DNA from: Gambelia wislizenii
Lineage: Eukaryota; Chordata; Lepidosauria; Squamata; Crotaphytidae
DNA: 64,000 nucleotides
Reading direction: 5' to 3'
Assembly (NCBI GenBank): GCA_030847615.1
Contig: JAUMIR010000001.1
Location: 88,275,501 to 88,339,500, forward strand
Below, piece after piece: positions 16,526 to 30,300 of this stretch. The position numbers were made by a program, and so were the translations under genes. The stretch's first letter is position 1, and every line of letters begins with the position of its first letter. A model generated the notes under the pieces. That model did not search any database. It was not told the DNA's origin and was given only the letters and a program-made list of their open reading frames with translations.

Positions 16526-19500
16526 AGTCCCACCCCCTACATAATACATTCATATATATTTTTCTTCAGTCATACTAATTTTACTGCTTTACAGGTCATA
16601 CAAATCAATTATTCTTGTCTAGGGTTCATGTCTTCAATCACACCCTTGTTCTGGGTTGATTTAATCTAATGAACACATTTTCTAAAAAACAATCCTAAAG
16701 TCATATGGAGACACTGAGGTCAGCAGGTCTTGCTTTCAGTAAATGCATTCAAAATTGCATTAGGTCACATACGTCAAATCATGGACTTTGGGGTCTGTTC
16801 TAGCAACTCCAAAATGACTGCTAGTGTATTTAGTTCAAATGGTGCGTACAAAAATAAATAAATCTCTTCAGCTGAGTTTGAAGATATAATGCTATTAAAT
16901 ACATTTTAAAAGGGAAATCTTAATTGAGATTCGAGTTATTTGCTTCCCCTTGCTTAAGAGTGGCAAGTTAACAGGATATCCATTAATCATACTGATGACT
17001 AGGATGGCTCAAGATGGCAAGAGATTGCTAGAGGCTGATGTAGTTGGATTACATTCATAATTGTTAGCTGAATGTCTGTCTGCATGCAGGCATGAGAAAG
17101 TTTCGAAATTTAGAAAGTTGGTTTTTAAAGAATAAGAGATATTTTTAGCAGATAATTTTTGTAATGAAGTGTTTATTTTAATAATTAAAAAGTGCCCTAG
17201 TCAAGTATGGCTGAACTGGGTTTGTTAACCCTGGCCTGTTCCTTCAGCCCACACCACCAGTTCTGAAAATATTTGCCTGTTAAAGGAACTGCCAGGTAGA
17301 CCGGAGCCTGATGAGTTCTTCTAATTTAGGATATTCATATCATGAAGGTTGTTGAAGGGCTTGCAAAAGACAGAATAGCAAATTAGGACAGACTTCAAAG
17401 GAATTTGGTTTGGGGTGGGTGGGAACTGGTAACTACTAGAAAGGAACTTTTGAATACAATTTAAAATGCTGTGCAAAATCAGTTTTATATATAGATGATG
17501 ATAAATATCTAAGGGCTGGCTGGCTGCCAGACTGCACTGAAAAGTTACCATACACCATGGGCCTGCCATGCTTCATGCTATTTATACCGCTTGGGTACGC
17601 TGACTTAAAAAAAAGTTCTAAAGAAATTCACATCTAGTTATGGTCACGGAGGAGGTTAATGGCAGTTTTGGGATGGAGTGGGAGGGTGGGTATGAGTCCC
17701 CCATAGGATAGGCAGTGACACCAGCTCCTTATGGAGAGAGGATAAGACCAAACTGAATTGATACCTTAGGAGGAGAGTATCAATGCACTGCCAAAAGTGA
17801 GAGGAAGTAACAGCTACATTTGCAACAACTCTAATAGGTATTGATTATTTTCAACATGGGTGGGGCTAAGCAAAATAGGGACTACAACTTGTTTAGATTA
17901 TGCAAATACATGATTATGCATAAATTATTCAGCTTCCGCTCATTTTGGAAAGAGGCAATAAGCAATGAAGCTTACTAGACCCCAACCTTTCCCTTCTCAA
18001 CTGCTTAGCTCCCCCTACAGCACTTTTTGTTTGATATTCTGCCAGACCTAGTCCCTGCTGTTTTTCTAACCCACACGTTATGCTTAGAAAAGTGTTTAAA
18101 AAGTAACCACACCACTAGTCATCAGAATGTTTAACCCTACAGCAGTACGGTCACAGAAGACAACCAGTTATTTCTCCAGGCACAAAGTATTAGGATCATG
18201 TGTTCATTTCAGGTTAAACTACTCCACAGAAAGAATGGTACAAAGAGTTAAGTAATGGAGAACTTCTATTTGTGCTATGATGCTTACACATTTAAATAAT
18301 ACACAAGCAAAGTATCTGTGATGTTATGCTGAAATATTACTATGGATTAAATACATATATATTGCCTGAAAAAGAACTTCAGGCTCCTGCCCCTGATGCT
18401 GGCTTGAGGTTGTAAATTGCTTTTCTGCAGTATCCAGAGAATGAATATAATTTTCTTATTTTGAAAGCCACTGAAGCACCAGACTTGCGCCTTTCTTTTT
18501 GAAGACATTGCCTAGAGAATACCCAGAACTTCTAGTATGTAGGATTATAACTTCATAGTACTCACAAATAAAATGTGCATAACATTACTGTCCAGTTATT
18601 ACACTGATCATACTACCTACATTAGTAATGTAAAAGTCAGATTTGTAGTTTTTATTGGCATTTTATAAAGTCACACAAGCATATTAAGCCATTGTGCCTG
18701 CAACTCCCATTTCCTTTAATATATATCCAAGGCAACATGAATATAAACTATATTTTCTTTTAAAAACTCATAACTATATACATTTTTGAAGTCACTCTAA
18801 ACCAGGGGTTAGTTTCCCTATAAACATTCTCAAGGTCTATGATGCAGGAAGACAGGCATGAAGGACTAAACCAATATTTTGCTAGTAACTCAGCCACAAC
18901 AGAGACCAGTCAGGTCAAATTCCAGCAATGAGAGATGGGTAAGAGTAAAGCCGTTCTCCATAGGAGAAATTGCTGTAGTTTCTCAAGTCTGTGTGATATT
19001 AGTAACAACTTTACACCCATGCCTATTTAACTCATGTTATGATTTTAGAAGGATCTCTTAGAAGCTGCAACATTCTTATTTGAAAAAAATGAATGTATAT
19101 ATTTCATAAATAAATGGAACCAATTTTTTTTAAAGTAGGAGATTTTAGATGTTTGGAAAATGCTGTAGAGATAAATGTTCTTCTCTACTCCAGCAGAAGC
19201 GATCAGCGTGTTATTTGTTGTACATGTTGCCCATTTTGTAAATTTGTAAAACCAGGTTCAAGATAAATGTCAGCTGGTGTCAAGATCAAAGGAGAAACTG
19301 CTTAGAAAAACCCTGGCTAGAACACAGGTAAGCTCAGCTTGAACTAAACAATTCAGTGTGCAGTCCCAATATAAACATACACACTTAAACATATACATGT
19401 ACTATAAGAAAATGTAATTAAGCTATTGAGCTGTGCTTGTGTGAGCAGCTGGATGTAAAACATAGTTGTCTTGATCTTTTAATTTTGTATTTGTGATTGG

Positions 19501-20250
19501 TTTAACATTTTCCCCCTGACTCATCCTAAGTACACACAGTGGTATTTCATTATTGTCTTTGACACTACAGGAATATGCTTCAATGGTAAATTATTTTCTT
19601 ACATCAAGAGCTTTAGGACTGAAGGAAAAACTGAAGTACAGAAGTAGTTGAAGTGAACGATTTTAGTAGCTACCAAATAAGTCAGACTAAACTTCCTAGT
19701 TTTCAGTATTTATGCGCAATCCTATGTACATTCACTTGGGAGTAAACCCTATTGAGTCTATAAGCCCTTTTAGACTTACTTCTGAATAAGATAGAAGAGG
19801 GCTGCACCACCGCTTATGAAAAAGGGCAATGACAAGCATTTGGAGAATGAATTCTCACTAACCATGTTTGGACCAATATACAGTCCCCAAGTAATGATAC
19901 AAGGTAAAACCTGTTGGTTCTAGGAAAATCTTGAATAGCAATATAAACTTCTAGCATATTGGGGGTTGCATACAACTTTTTCGTTGTTAAATACAGCAAA
20001 ACAGATCTGACAATAATTTAGGAACAAGAAGAAATTTCCAGCGGCACGTCCAGAATAATGGACACACAGTTAAGTATAAAAGGCAAACAGTACTTAAGAA
20101 TAAGAATACTTCACCCTCCCTTTTAAAAAAGGTTAAATTTATCAGTTCTAAAAAAAAAAATCCACTATTTTATTGATCTCAAAACACTTGCTACTTTTGT
20201 TTAATCAGAACTATGTATAGTATACGGAACCTCTGTTTTATGCATGTTAC
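16526..20250. other. Intergenic DNA between ACTA1 and NUP133
   Basis: AT-rich sequence with no recognised exon. A short stretch at 19700-19795 (GCGCAATCCTATGTACATTC and TTTTAGACTTACTTCTGAAT) resembles an old, widespread reptile repeat also glimpsed at 12940 and 13730. If the block at 20251-20472 is a real last exon, part of this could be its 3' UTR. Confidence 0.4.
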
Positions 20251-20472
20251 TTAGAATCTATTTTCAATAGGACTGATATTTTTCTTTTCTACATTCGTTT
20301 GAACATTTCCAGATAAGTCTATTCTTCCAAACACATTCAGCTCTTCTACTCTTAGAGCCATATTAGCAGAGCAAGAAGGGCTATGGAATGGTAGCTGTGC
20401 TTTAAAACTAGAAATTGGACTCTCTTCAACTGATTTAACTTGTGACCTTCTCAGCTGTTGGATCAAGTTCTT
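20251..20472 (-). other. Unrecognised exon-like open block between ACTA1 and NUP133
   Basis: An open frame of 73 codons ending in TAA follows a good splice acceptor on the minus strand: a CTTAAC branch-like motif, a T-rich tract and TAG at 20473-20475. It begins KNLIQQLRRSQVKSVEES and ends KKNISPIENRF. I do not recognise it and it is not part of NUP133, whose stop lies upstream at 21181. It could be the last exon of an unknown gene, part of a decayed retrocopy, or chance. Confidence 0.25.
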
Positions 20473-21113
20473 CTAGCAGGCATGCAGCCAAAACAAAAAG
20501 TAAAATGTTAAGGTGATGCAAGTTGCTTTGCAGTCCTTCTGTGCCGTCTGTAGGAAATAATTCACCTAGAGCATGTCAGAATAAACCAACTAAGCTGATT
20601 TATATAAACTCTTTAAGCGTTACAATTTAAAACTGAATGGATTTTACAGCAAACTATTAACCAGAAGCAACCTGACCTCAGATAAAGAAGAGAAGAGAAT
20701 CTTCCAGGAGAGGAGAACTGCTTCCTAGCCCTCACATCATTACTTAAGTATAGTAGACCGTGTTATCAGTATGTGGTGAGAACCTACATGTCTAATGGTT
20801 TATATATATAAATTTTGGATATCTGTTGTGTTTGTAACATGAATAGCAATATTTAAGGATAGGATGCAAAATTGCATAATTGATTATATTAATCAAATAC
20901 AGATGAGAGGCAGAAATTAAAAGCAGGGCTTTGAAAGACAGAAAATATATCTGTTCTAATTATTTTAAGATTCACTTGGAAGTAGTATAAAACAATTTTC
21001 ATTAGCTTTGGAATTTTTTCTTTGTAATGCAGACATGCCATCTAGCTTTCTACAGAAAGAACTCGCCCAATTATTTTATCACATTAGAGACAAACAAGGT
21101 TTAGAGTAAATAG

Positions 21114-21119
21114 TTTATT
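21114..21119 (-). terminator. NUP133 polyadenylation signal AATAAA
   Basis: A perfect AATAAA on the minus strand 62 bases after the stop codon, implying a short 3' UTR that ends near 21095. Confidence 0.7.
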
Positions 21120-21180
21120 GCAAAACCAATACACAATGTAAAAAAAATGAAAATTGTTTGAATTTGCATTCAAAATTCTC

Positions 21181-21317
21181 TCATGCCTGCCTATAGACAT
21201 AAAGCTCATAGTTTGCTTTCAGTACAAATTGAAAATAAGTATTGGATTTTAATTGTCCAAGTTCATCTGCTTGCAGCAAGTCTTTCACATCAGGCAGATA
21301 TTCCTTGAGCTGAACTC
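21181..21317 (-). CDS. NUP133: NUP133 exon 26 (last coding exon)
   Basis: Acceptor GTTAG. Encodes [18 protein letters not shown] through the C-terminus [11 protein letters not shown], then TGA at 21181-21183. It ends the helical C-terminal domain. Confidence 0.96.
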
Positions 21318-24300
21318 CTAACAAAGAGAAAGAAAGCTGTATTAGCTATGTGAATGTTTAGTGGTTATGAAAAATGGTATCTACGTTCCAGAATAACTTG
21401 TTTTGAGCTCTAATACAATTCAATCACTATCACCTATGGGTAAGTTATTTTCAAATCACATTTGACAATTTCTTTAGTAAAGCTAGCCTTCCTTAAATTT
21501 TGTCAGCTATATTTAAATCTTAGGTGCTAATGTTATTTTGTTGTTATTGTTGTTGCTTTGATAACAAACACTGCTTAAAGGTATTGTGAAGCAGATGATT
21601 CAAAGACAATGTAATTCTGACCATAATTCATATAATAAAATATACCTTCTTTTAAGAGCTTTTGTAGTATTTTCACAAATATGCTGTCTTTAGATGCTTC
21701 AATTGGATCATCTTTACCTTCAGAACTTGACCACCTGTAATCCAAAAGTAAATTTGGATATATTATGACTTAATGTTGAGTGAGAATTTCCACAGCACTC
21801 CCTTTTCCTGTATATATTGCCAAAATTATTTGAAGTTTTCTTGCATTTTTAAGCATGACCTTTTGGCTTAATCTACTGACTCCATGCACCCCAAATTCTG
21901 CTTAAGAGATATAGAGAAGATTTGGAGGGAGGGGCTGCAACAAGTAGAAGAGACAAGGAATCTGCTTTCCCAGTATTTGAAGATCACCTATAGGTTTCAT
22001 TACAACTAATACAATGCACTCCAGAATTGTGTAGGACATATACATGGAAATGTACCGGGCAGAAAATTTCTAATTAGTGGCATTATGCTTGCAGCTTGTG
22101 AAGTGCTTATGTCTTATATTGACAACAGGTGAATTGTCTCATTAGCAGATTAATTTAATTCTCAGACAAGAAGACTGCCAGAACTGCCTTTGTTGCAGGA
22201 TGCGAACCCAGGACCGTTCTGAGATCATGTTCTGAATCCCAGTTCAATACAAATTAAAATCTACTACAGGTTGAGTATCCCTTATTCAAATGCTTGGGAC
22301 TTGAAGTGTTTTGGATTTTTTTTTTCCAGATTTTGGAATATTTGCATATACAATGAGATATTTTGGAGGTGGGACCCAAGTCTGAACATGAAATTCATTT
22401 ATGTTTCATATATACCTTATACACATAGCCTGAAGGTAACTTTATATAAAATATTTTTAATCATTTTGAGCACAAAACAAAGTTTGTGTATGTTGAACCA
22501 TCAGAAAGCAAAGATGTTACTATCTCAGCTACCTATGTGCAAAATCTGTAGTAGTTTTGGATTTTGGAGTATTTTGGATTTCCAGATATGGATACTCAAC
22601 CTGTATTCACTAACATATAAAAAGAATCAAAAACCATTCCAAAAAATGGTAAGACCAAAAGAGGTTCACTTGTTACTGTTTCTTTAAGAATTTCCTGTGT
22701 ATCTAATGTTGCATAAAGGCTTGCATTTAATTACTAAGTATGCTTAGGAGTATGAATGTTTTGTTCCATAATTTTCTTTCTGTTTATTTCTCTTCTTGAA
22801 GGTGCAGTAGTGAACAAAGTGAATTAGAAACAAGATCCATTTCCACTTTAGGAAGTCACTAAGTGTTGCTTCACATGAGCCTCAGGATGCTACCCAAGAA
22901 TTTATTTGCCATATATAGCTATGTAGCATAGATGTTTGCACATATAGGGCAGGTATTTCAAAGTATTTAACAAAAAGACTTGCAGATGTTTCAGAAGGAC
23001 ATTTACTCATGAACAGATAGCTAAGTCATCTGAAGATCCATCAGCTGGGCAAATACCAAACTGCTGAACATGCTTTTTAAAACAAAGATTAGTTTGTAAG
23101 AAATGTTTGGCCTGTCAATTTGGATAACAATCATTGACAAAATTGTATTTAAATTTTATTTCAGCAGAATGCAATACTACTTGTGAATGATGATCTGTAC
23201 TGAACATCTTAAGCCAGGCTTCCCCAAGTTGCTGTCCTCCAGATGTGTTGCATTTACCAGTCCCATTATACTAACTCAGCCAGAATGACCAGGGGCAATC
23301 ACTACTCTGGGAACTGTATTGGGTATATCTGGAGGTTGCCAAGTTGAAGAACGATGTATTACACTGTTTCTAGTATAGTACTGGAAACAAATTAACTCTG
23401 CAATCCTATACTATACAGCAGTGTTTCTCAACCAGGATTCCCTGGAACCCTAGGTTTCCCCAAGAGGTTGCTAGGGATTCCTCAAGAGATAGTGATTGTG
23501 GGGGGAACAGTATATAGAATAATGTTTATGCAGGGGTTCCCTGAGACCTGAAAATTATTTCAAGGGTTCTTCCAGGGTAAAAAGGTTGAGAAAGGCTGCT
23601 ATACAGACTTTCAGGAATAAGCCTCAATGAACTAGGACTGCTTTTTTTTTTTTTTTTAAAGTAAACTTGTAGAGATTGGGCTGGTCTATATTTGTAGATT
23701 TCTTGTCTTAATTATTTTAGTATTTGGAATATGTGTACCTCACACTTTTACTCAAGATTTTGAAGTACACTTACATGGCAGTTAAGTCATATGAGGTTTT
23801 AGGAATTCAGCCAATTAAGCAAACCTGAAACCCAGTGTTGAGTTTTCCTATTATCTACTCCTCTGTTTCATCAAAGGTTTAGAATGGAAGTGGACAACTC
23901 TGGCAGGTCCAGGGCCCAATTTTCTACCCGTGGGACTATCCAGGGGCTGTATGGGCTGCCTGCCCCCCAAAAAAGCAAAGCAAAAATTGCAAGTAGTCAG
24001 AAATCTAGTTCCGGTTTTGGAGAAAAAGAGTAGTTATGTTAAGGTGGGAGAGTGGCTGTGACCTATTTGAAGTGTGAATTGCTGCTTCTGGAAGTTTCCA
24101 GGAGGAGTACTTTACCCTTCCCCCCAAAATTTGAAAAGATGTAGTGGTCAAGACCCACAGAAACAGCCCTGGGTCCACATGCAGCCCCAGGGCCACATTT
24201 GCCCAACTTATTTTAGAAACTAAGTAAGAGCAATGTTAGTACTGGAGTGGGGAATGGGAGTTCTAATTTGCAAAAGGTCTTGTCTGGTACAATCCACAAA

Positions 24301-27300
24301 TAGGCAGATTCTAAACGTCTAGAGAGTCAGCCATGTTAGACTTTTGCAGCAACACCTGGAGGGGTGCATTTTGCCCACTCCTACTACAGAAGATGCCTGA
24401 AGGCAATTTAAGTTTCCAACTAACTATCCACACCACAAAATGTGAAATAACTTACTTTTGTTGTTGTTGCTCTGAAGGACCAATGAAGTTGGCATAGTAT
24501 AGTATTTAAGAGCTACTATTTAACAAATTCAGTCTAGCCATACCTTGCTGGAGAACTTTAGGGAAGACAATGCGAGTCTCCACTGTGTAACAGGAGAATG
24601 TTAGTCTTGGTGTGGTATTATTGTAAGCCTTACTGAGAATATATGAAATGCATTGACCACTATTTTTTGGTATTATCTTTCCATAGGTTTTACAAGGACA
24701 TATACACACTTTTAATAAAGCCAAGTTCTGCTTGAAGAAATTTTACTTTTCACAACTATTATGCACCTGTATAACTTGTTAATATAATCTGAAGAATTTC
24801 CTATCAACTTGCCTATTTTTTAAACCACACACTAAGGCCTTTCTCTATGTATCTCTTCCATCAGAGAGATGAAACTCATCTATAAGGAAGGGGACTTTCT
24901 TTGAAGTGGTGTGCCAGTTATGGAACACTCTTCCTCTGCTTTGCATTAATACTGCTATTATTTAGGCACCAGGCAGGGGCATTTAAAAACTTCTTACTGA
25001 TTTAACTGAACAAACCTTAGTGTGTTTTAAGTTTATCTATCATTTTCTTACTTTTGTGTTTTATGTTGAACAGTGTCCTGAAACCTGATACGAAAGTACT
25101 GTATTTAAAATTAAAGAAATAATATTGTATTTGATATTAGAAACTAGGAAAAAGTACAAGATATGAGTTATAGTGATAAGTTATCATCAAGCAGCATCAC
25201 TCTCTTGACTCTGCTGAGACACCCTTCTATCACTTCTCAAAATGCTTTCATTCAAGCTGGTGTCACAGTAACTTTAGCACTTAAGACTTGGAGTTTCCTT
25301 GTTTTTCCACTTGCTTCCCCATCCCTTTTTCCTTCTGTGTCATATCCTATAGATTGTAAGCCTGCAGACAGAACTTTCTTATACTGAGCCCGTCTTTCTC
25401 AGTTTAGCCCAGTATTGCCAACTCTTGACTATCAGCAACACCAGAATTTTGGGCAGGATTCTTTCCCAGATCTACATGGAGATGCCTGGTGTTCCATGGT
25501 GGTCTCCTATCCAAGTCCTAACCCGACCCTTCTTAGTGAGATCAGATCAGTTGTTATACATAGTTGCTCTGGGAGCATGATGAAAAATGGTTCACACAAA
25601 TAAATAAAACTGTATATGCTTACCCATCTCTCAGAAGAGCTTTGCAAAGTATTTTAAGTTTAAGATAATTTAGGTCCACTTGTTCATCCTTCATTAAAAA
25701 AAATGTTAAAATTAGATATGAAATTACAGAGGAAAAAGTATACTCATCCATTATAATTACATCCAAATTTGATAGCTTGATCAAACTGAAAACAACATGA
25801 TAAAAACAAATATTCCTAGTATGCTTGTCACAACTTATTATTTTGAAGGAAAAGGGAATAAAGATTTGATTGGGAGAAGACGTGGAAGCCAAAGTACACA
25901 GAAAAGAACATGACAAAACCTCAAATGTGGCAGTAACTAACAGAAAAGGAAACAGACTCCAGCTGAACTTGAATAGTGTGGGGGTGTCAGAGTGGAGACC
26001 AGTGGTGGCAGCTAGTTTGTGCAAAATGCTAGTTATGTTTCCTCATGAAAAGAAATAGTATCCTAGCAAAGAGGGAGGAGGGCAGAGAATATCAGAAAAC
26101 ACATAAATAAAAGACTGTTGCATTCTAAGGTTGACAGAAAGGTTCAGGTTATGGCCAAAATAACAGTCAGTTCAGAGACAGAGATAAGGCAGGAAGGATG
26201 AAAAAGAGAAGGCACATAATGTCAATTAGAAATTCCTTCACTTTTTCTAGATCTTTGGAAGCTAGTAACAGAGAGGGAGAATGTGAAGTCGAAGGCTTTC
26301 ATGGCCGGCATCCATAGATTTCCCTTGGTTTTTTTCCGGGCTGTGAGGCCGTGTTCTGGAATAGTTTCTTTCTGATGTTTTGCCTGCATCTGTGGCTGGC
26401 ATCTTCAGAGAGTTTCCAACTAACTTGAAACTTCACTCTCTGAAGATGCCAGCCACAGATGCAAGTGAAACGTCAGAAAGAAACTATTCCAGAACACGGC
26501 TTCACAGCCCGGAAAAAAACCAAGGAAAATCTAGAGAGGGAGAAGTTTTAAAGGCAAATTAGATATGAAAAAATGCATGTTGTTATGATGAAAGACATAA
26601 GAAAGGGCTTAAAAAGTTTTTTGGGGGGATGGTAATCAATAATGGTGTTAGATGAAAATATGGACTTGCTATGGAAAAATTCTAACTGTGGAGTAGAAGA
26701 ACTGGAGGAGCACCAACATTTAAAATATGTCATTTGCCCAGTACAGTCAAGCATGGACAATCTTTGCAGAAAAGCTTCAAAAACTAGGATGTCTTCCCCT
26801 AAGCAAAAGACATTTTTTCAACAAAAAGAGCAAACTTGGAAAACTGCATGGATTGAGAGGACAAGAAGAAGTAGAAATAAAGCTATCTTCCTTCCAAACC
26901 AGGACAGGACTATGCAGGGAAATTCTCTGGTTTGCAATGTTACTGGCAGCATGAGCCCAAAATGTACAGTATACTGTGCTTATGACAGCGATACAGTGGG
27001 GATAAATAAGAAAGCCTGTCTTCTTGTAGAGGTAATGAATATTCAGCTGCTCAAACAGATAAAAGTTTTAAAGTTTTCATAAGAGAAGAGAAAGAGAAAG
27101 TTTAGCAGGGATGAAAATCTCATCTAGGAGCAGCGTAAGCACACAGGATGAGGTCATCAGGCATAGGGAAACTAACAGATTAGCAGCCTTAAGAGAAAGA
27201 AAACACAGCAGGCAATGGAATGAAACTGGAAGAGAAAGTAAAGAATGACACTTGAGGAAAACAGCTGAGAGGAGAGAGAACTAAGGAGGAGCTAATCAGA

Positions 27301-30300
27301 GAAGATGGTCCAAAAGAAACATCATGCTTTTCATTTAGGAGACAACATGGAGAAAGGGTGGAAGGTGGAAATAAGGAGCCCAGTGAAAAAAACAGGAATG
27401 GTTAAAGCTAGGCAAAGTAAAGCAAGAAACTGATGGAGATAAAAAACAGTGGTGGAGATAGGGTGCTGAAGAGACGAGAAACCAACAGCATGTACTATTA
27501 AAAGCCTCTTTCTCAGCAGCCAGTGAGTTGGCAAACCCTTCCTGAGGAAAAAAAAATGGACAAACGAGGGGAGCCAAGGAGCTTGCACTGAACTGTTACA
27601 TCTTGAGTCTAGACCCTAACAAACATAATCTACCAGCATGGCAGCACTGTGCTCATCATTTTCCAGAAAGAAAAACGCTTTTAAAAATGTTCTTAATATG
27701 TAACAATTTCCAGAGAGTCAGCCATGTTAGACTTTTGCAGCAAACCCAACAAAGTTTTGTGGTGCCTACAGACTTAACAAATATGCAAATCCTTTGAAAA
27801 TGGCTGGAACTTAGGTTCTTGTTTTCAGATTCTGTGTTTATGTTTTATTTCACAGACTTTCTTTCCTATTTAGGAGCTGACAAAGAGAATATGTATAATT
27901 TTTTAAGCTGATGGAAAGAACAACTTCAAAAATAAATCAAAGATCAATGAAACTCATTCACACTCATACCTCATCAATGTATTCCAGCAGATCAAGTGCC
28001 TTCTTGAAGTCATATTCATTAGCCCTTCTGTTTTCATAGCATATGTATAACTATTGTGAGATTGAAAAAAAATATTTTTAGACTCTAAGAGTGTAATTAT
28101 AGACTAAAAGAAATCATTGTGGGAAGACCACCCCAGAATCTAATTCATGTGACCTTTTCACCAAAATACCTCTTGATTCAGCTGTAGGTATTTTTATAAT
28201 AAGAAAGAGAGTCAAGGTTTTAGAACTACATTCCATCCATATTACAATGGAAAGACTACACTGCATGTAAGATTGCTATATGATAGGCTTCAAATGTACA
28301 TACCATTTAAGGTGGTTACATTCCTTGTCTATTGTGCTAGGAATGCAATTCCACAAATAACTATTCTATTTAAAAAAATTGGTTCACAGTAATAGAAAAA
28401 TATCTGGAAAATACCAAAGAGACTTTTATACCTAACATCTGGGTATTGTTCAACAGGTAATAGGATCCATGCCTATTATGAAAGCTAAGATTCACAGAAG
28501 GAATTTTACAGGGGTAATTTTTCACATTCTCTCTTCCACTCTACAGCCAGCTTTGTTCCTTGTGTGGAGGTTTGAATCCCTTGAACTATGAAGGACAGGA
28601 TGTAAGGATAGTTGTCCAGAACCTGGGTCCCATACTGGGAGAAAGGCATGATATAAATCAAACAAACACAGGAAAACCTCTGTGTGGTTTTGGAAGATTT
28701 CCTCCTGAAGCAGACCAACACTATTCAAGAGGAACCACAAACAGACCGGCATTTTAGTGGAGAGGAGGCAGGGAAAGCATGCACTATTTCCCCCAGAACT
28801 ATGCATTCCCCCCAAACCATGGATTTTTTCTGGGGGAGGGCAGAAACTGTCTTTAATTTGTAATATGACAGCCCCCATTTAAAGAATGACTCCTTGTTTT
28901 AAGAACAGGAGCAATCTAAGAATAGAATCCTGGATGGGGGGGACCCAACAGTCAATAAGGCAGGGAAAATGCACAACAAAAATGCACTCCCTGACTAAAG
29001 GTGGATTTTTCATTATCACAATCATCCTAATTACTTAAATGATCCTGGAAAAAAGGGGTGTCTAGTTACATGATCTTTGAATAGCTACATACAGGAACTC
29101 TATATTATGGGCTACAGCAGGGTTGAGCACCCATGGTGGGTCTAGGGAGAATCCCACCACCACCCACAACTCTGGAGATCACACAGACTGCCAAAACAAA
29201 ACAAAATACTCCAACCAGAAATGGCTGGAAGTACATTTGTTTTTGAAAAATTTGTATTTTTGATGTTAAATCATACAAAAGGCCCCTGCCGCCTATTTAA
29301 AAGGTAATTTGCCACTACTGGAAGTTTCCCTTTGGCAAGTAAAAGCCTACTCCAAGTCAAGTCACAGGTGCTGCAACCTGCTATTACTGCGGGACACTAC
29401 GTTTGGTTGGGGGGGGGCTTGTATAGACGAGCCCTTACATTTTTTTTCCAGAAAATAATTACAAATTTTATTTTGCAACTGTATTTTTTTGTTGTAAATG
29501 GAGCCAAAATTGTAAATGTACAATTTTGTTGTAAATTACAGGGCCCTGAACTGTAAGGAACCCCTGGTTTTGCCAGTTTATGAGAAGGCGGCAAAAAACC
29601 AAAAACAAACGAAAGTCAATCAATAAAAACAGGAAAAACCAACATTAATAAAACAAAGAAAACTAGTTTGCCTCCACTAGTCCTATATAGTGCCAAGGAG
29701 ATTCAATGCACTCCCTCCCATAACAGACACCCCCCCCCCCCGGATCCTTGAGAATGGTAGATCTAGGGGTGGTGGTGTTTTAATGATGGGCAGAGAGACG
29801 AGCACATAAAAAGAACTGAGAAAAGAAAACCAAGATCAAGAATTGCAATGTGAGATACTTATACAAAAGTTTACCTACTACATACAGTAGCTTTTAGGGG
29901 AAATGTAGGAGGGGCAAATATGTGAACACCTTGTGTTGTCTTAAATATTAAACTACAGTACACAATACACTTCCTACTAACTTCCTAATAGATTTATCTT
30001 GATTGTGGTGGTAAGATAATGTATTATGTACCTCTTGTCACACAAGATAACCACGATTTATAGTTAATATTTTAACACAGATGAAAAAGGCCTCTCCCAG
30101 GACATACTTGGGTTTTCATCACCATCATTCCTTTTCTTCTTAGCTCAGTAGGGCCCCCATATCTTCTGGGGATTGGGTCTGGGGGTCTCCGTGGATACCA
30201 AAAACCATGGATAATAGCGAACACCATTGAAAATAATGGGACTTCTGATTTAAAATACCACAGAGTTGCCTTAGAGGATCTAGAAAATGGCTCGAGAGGA

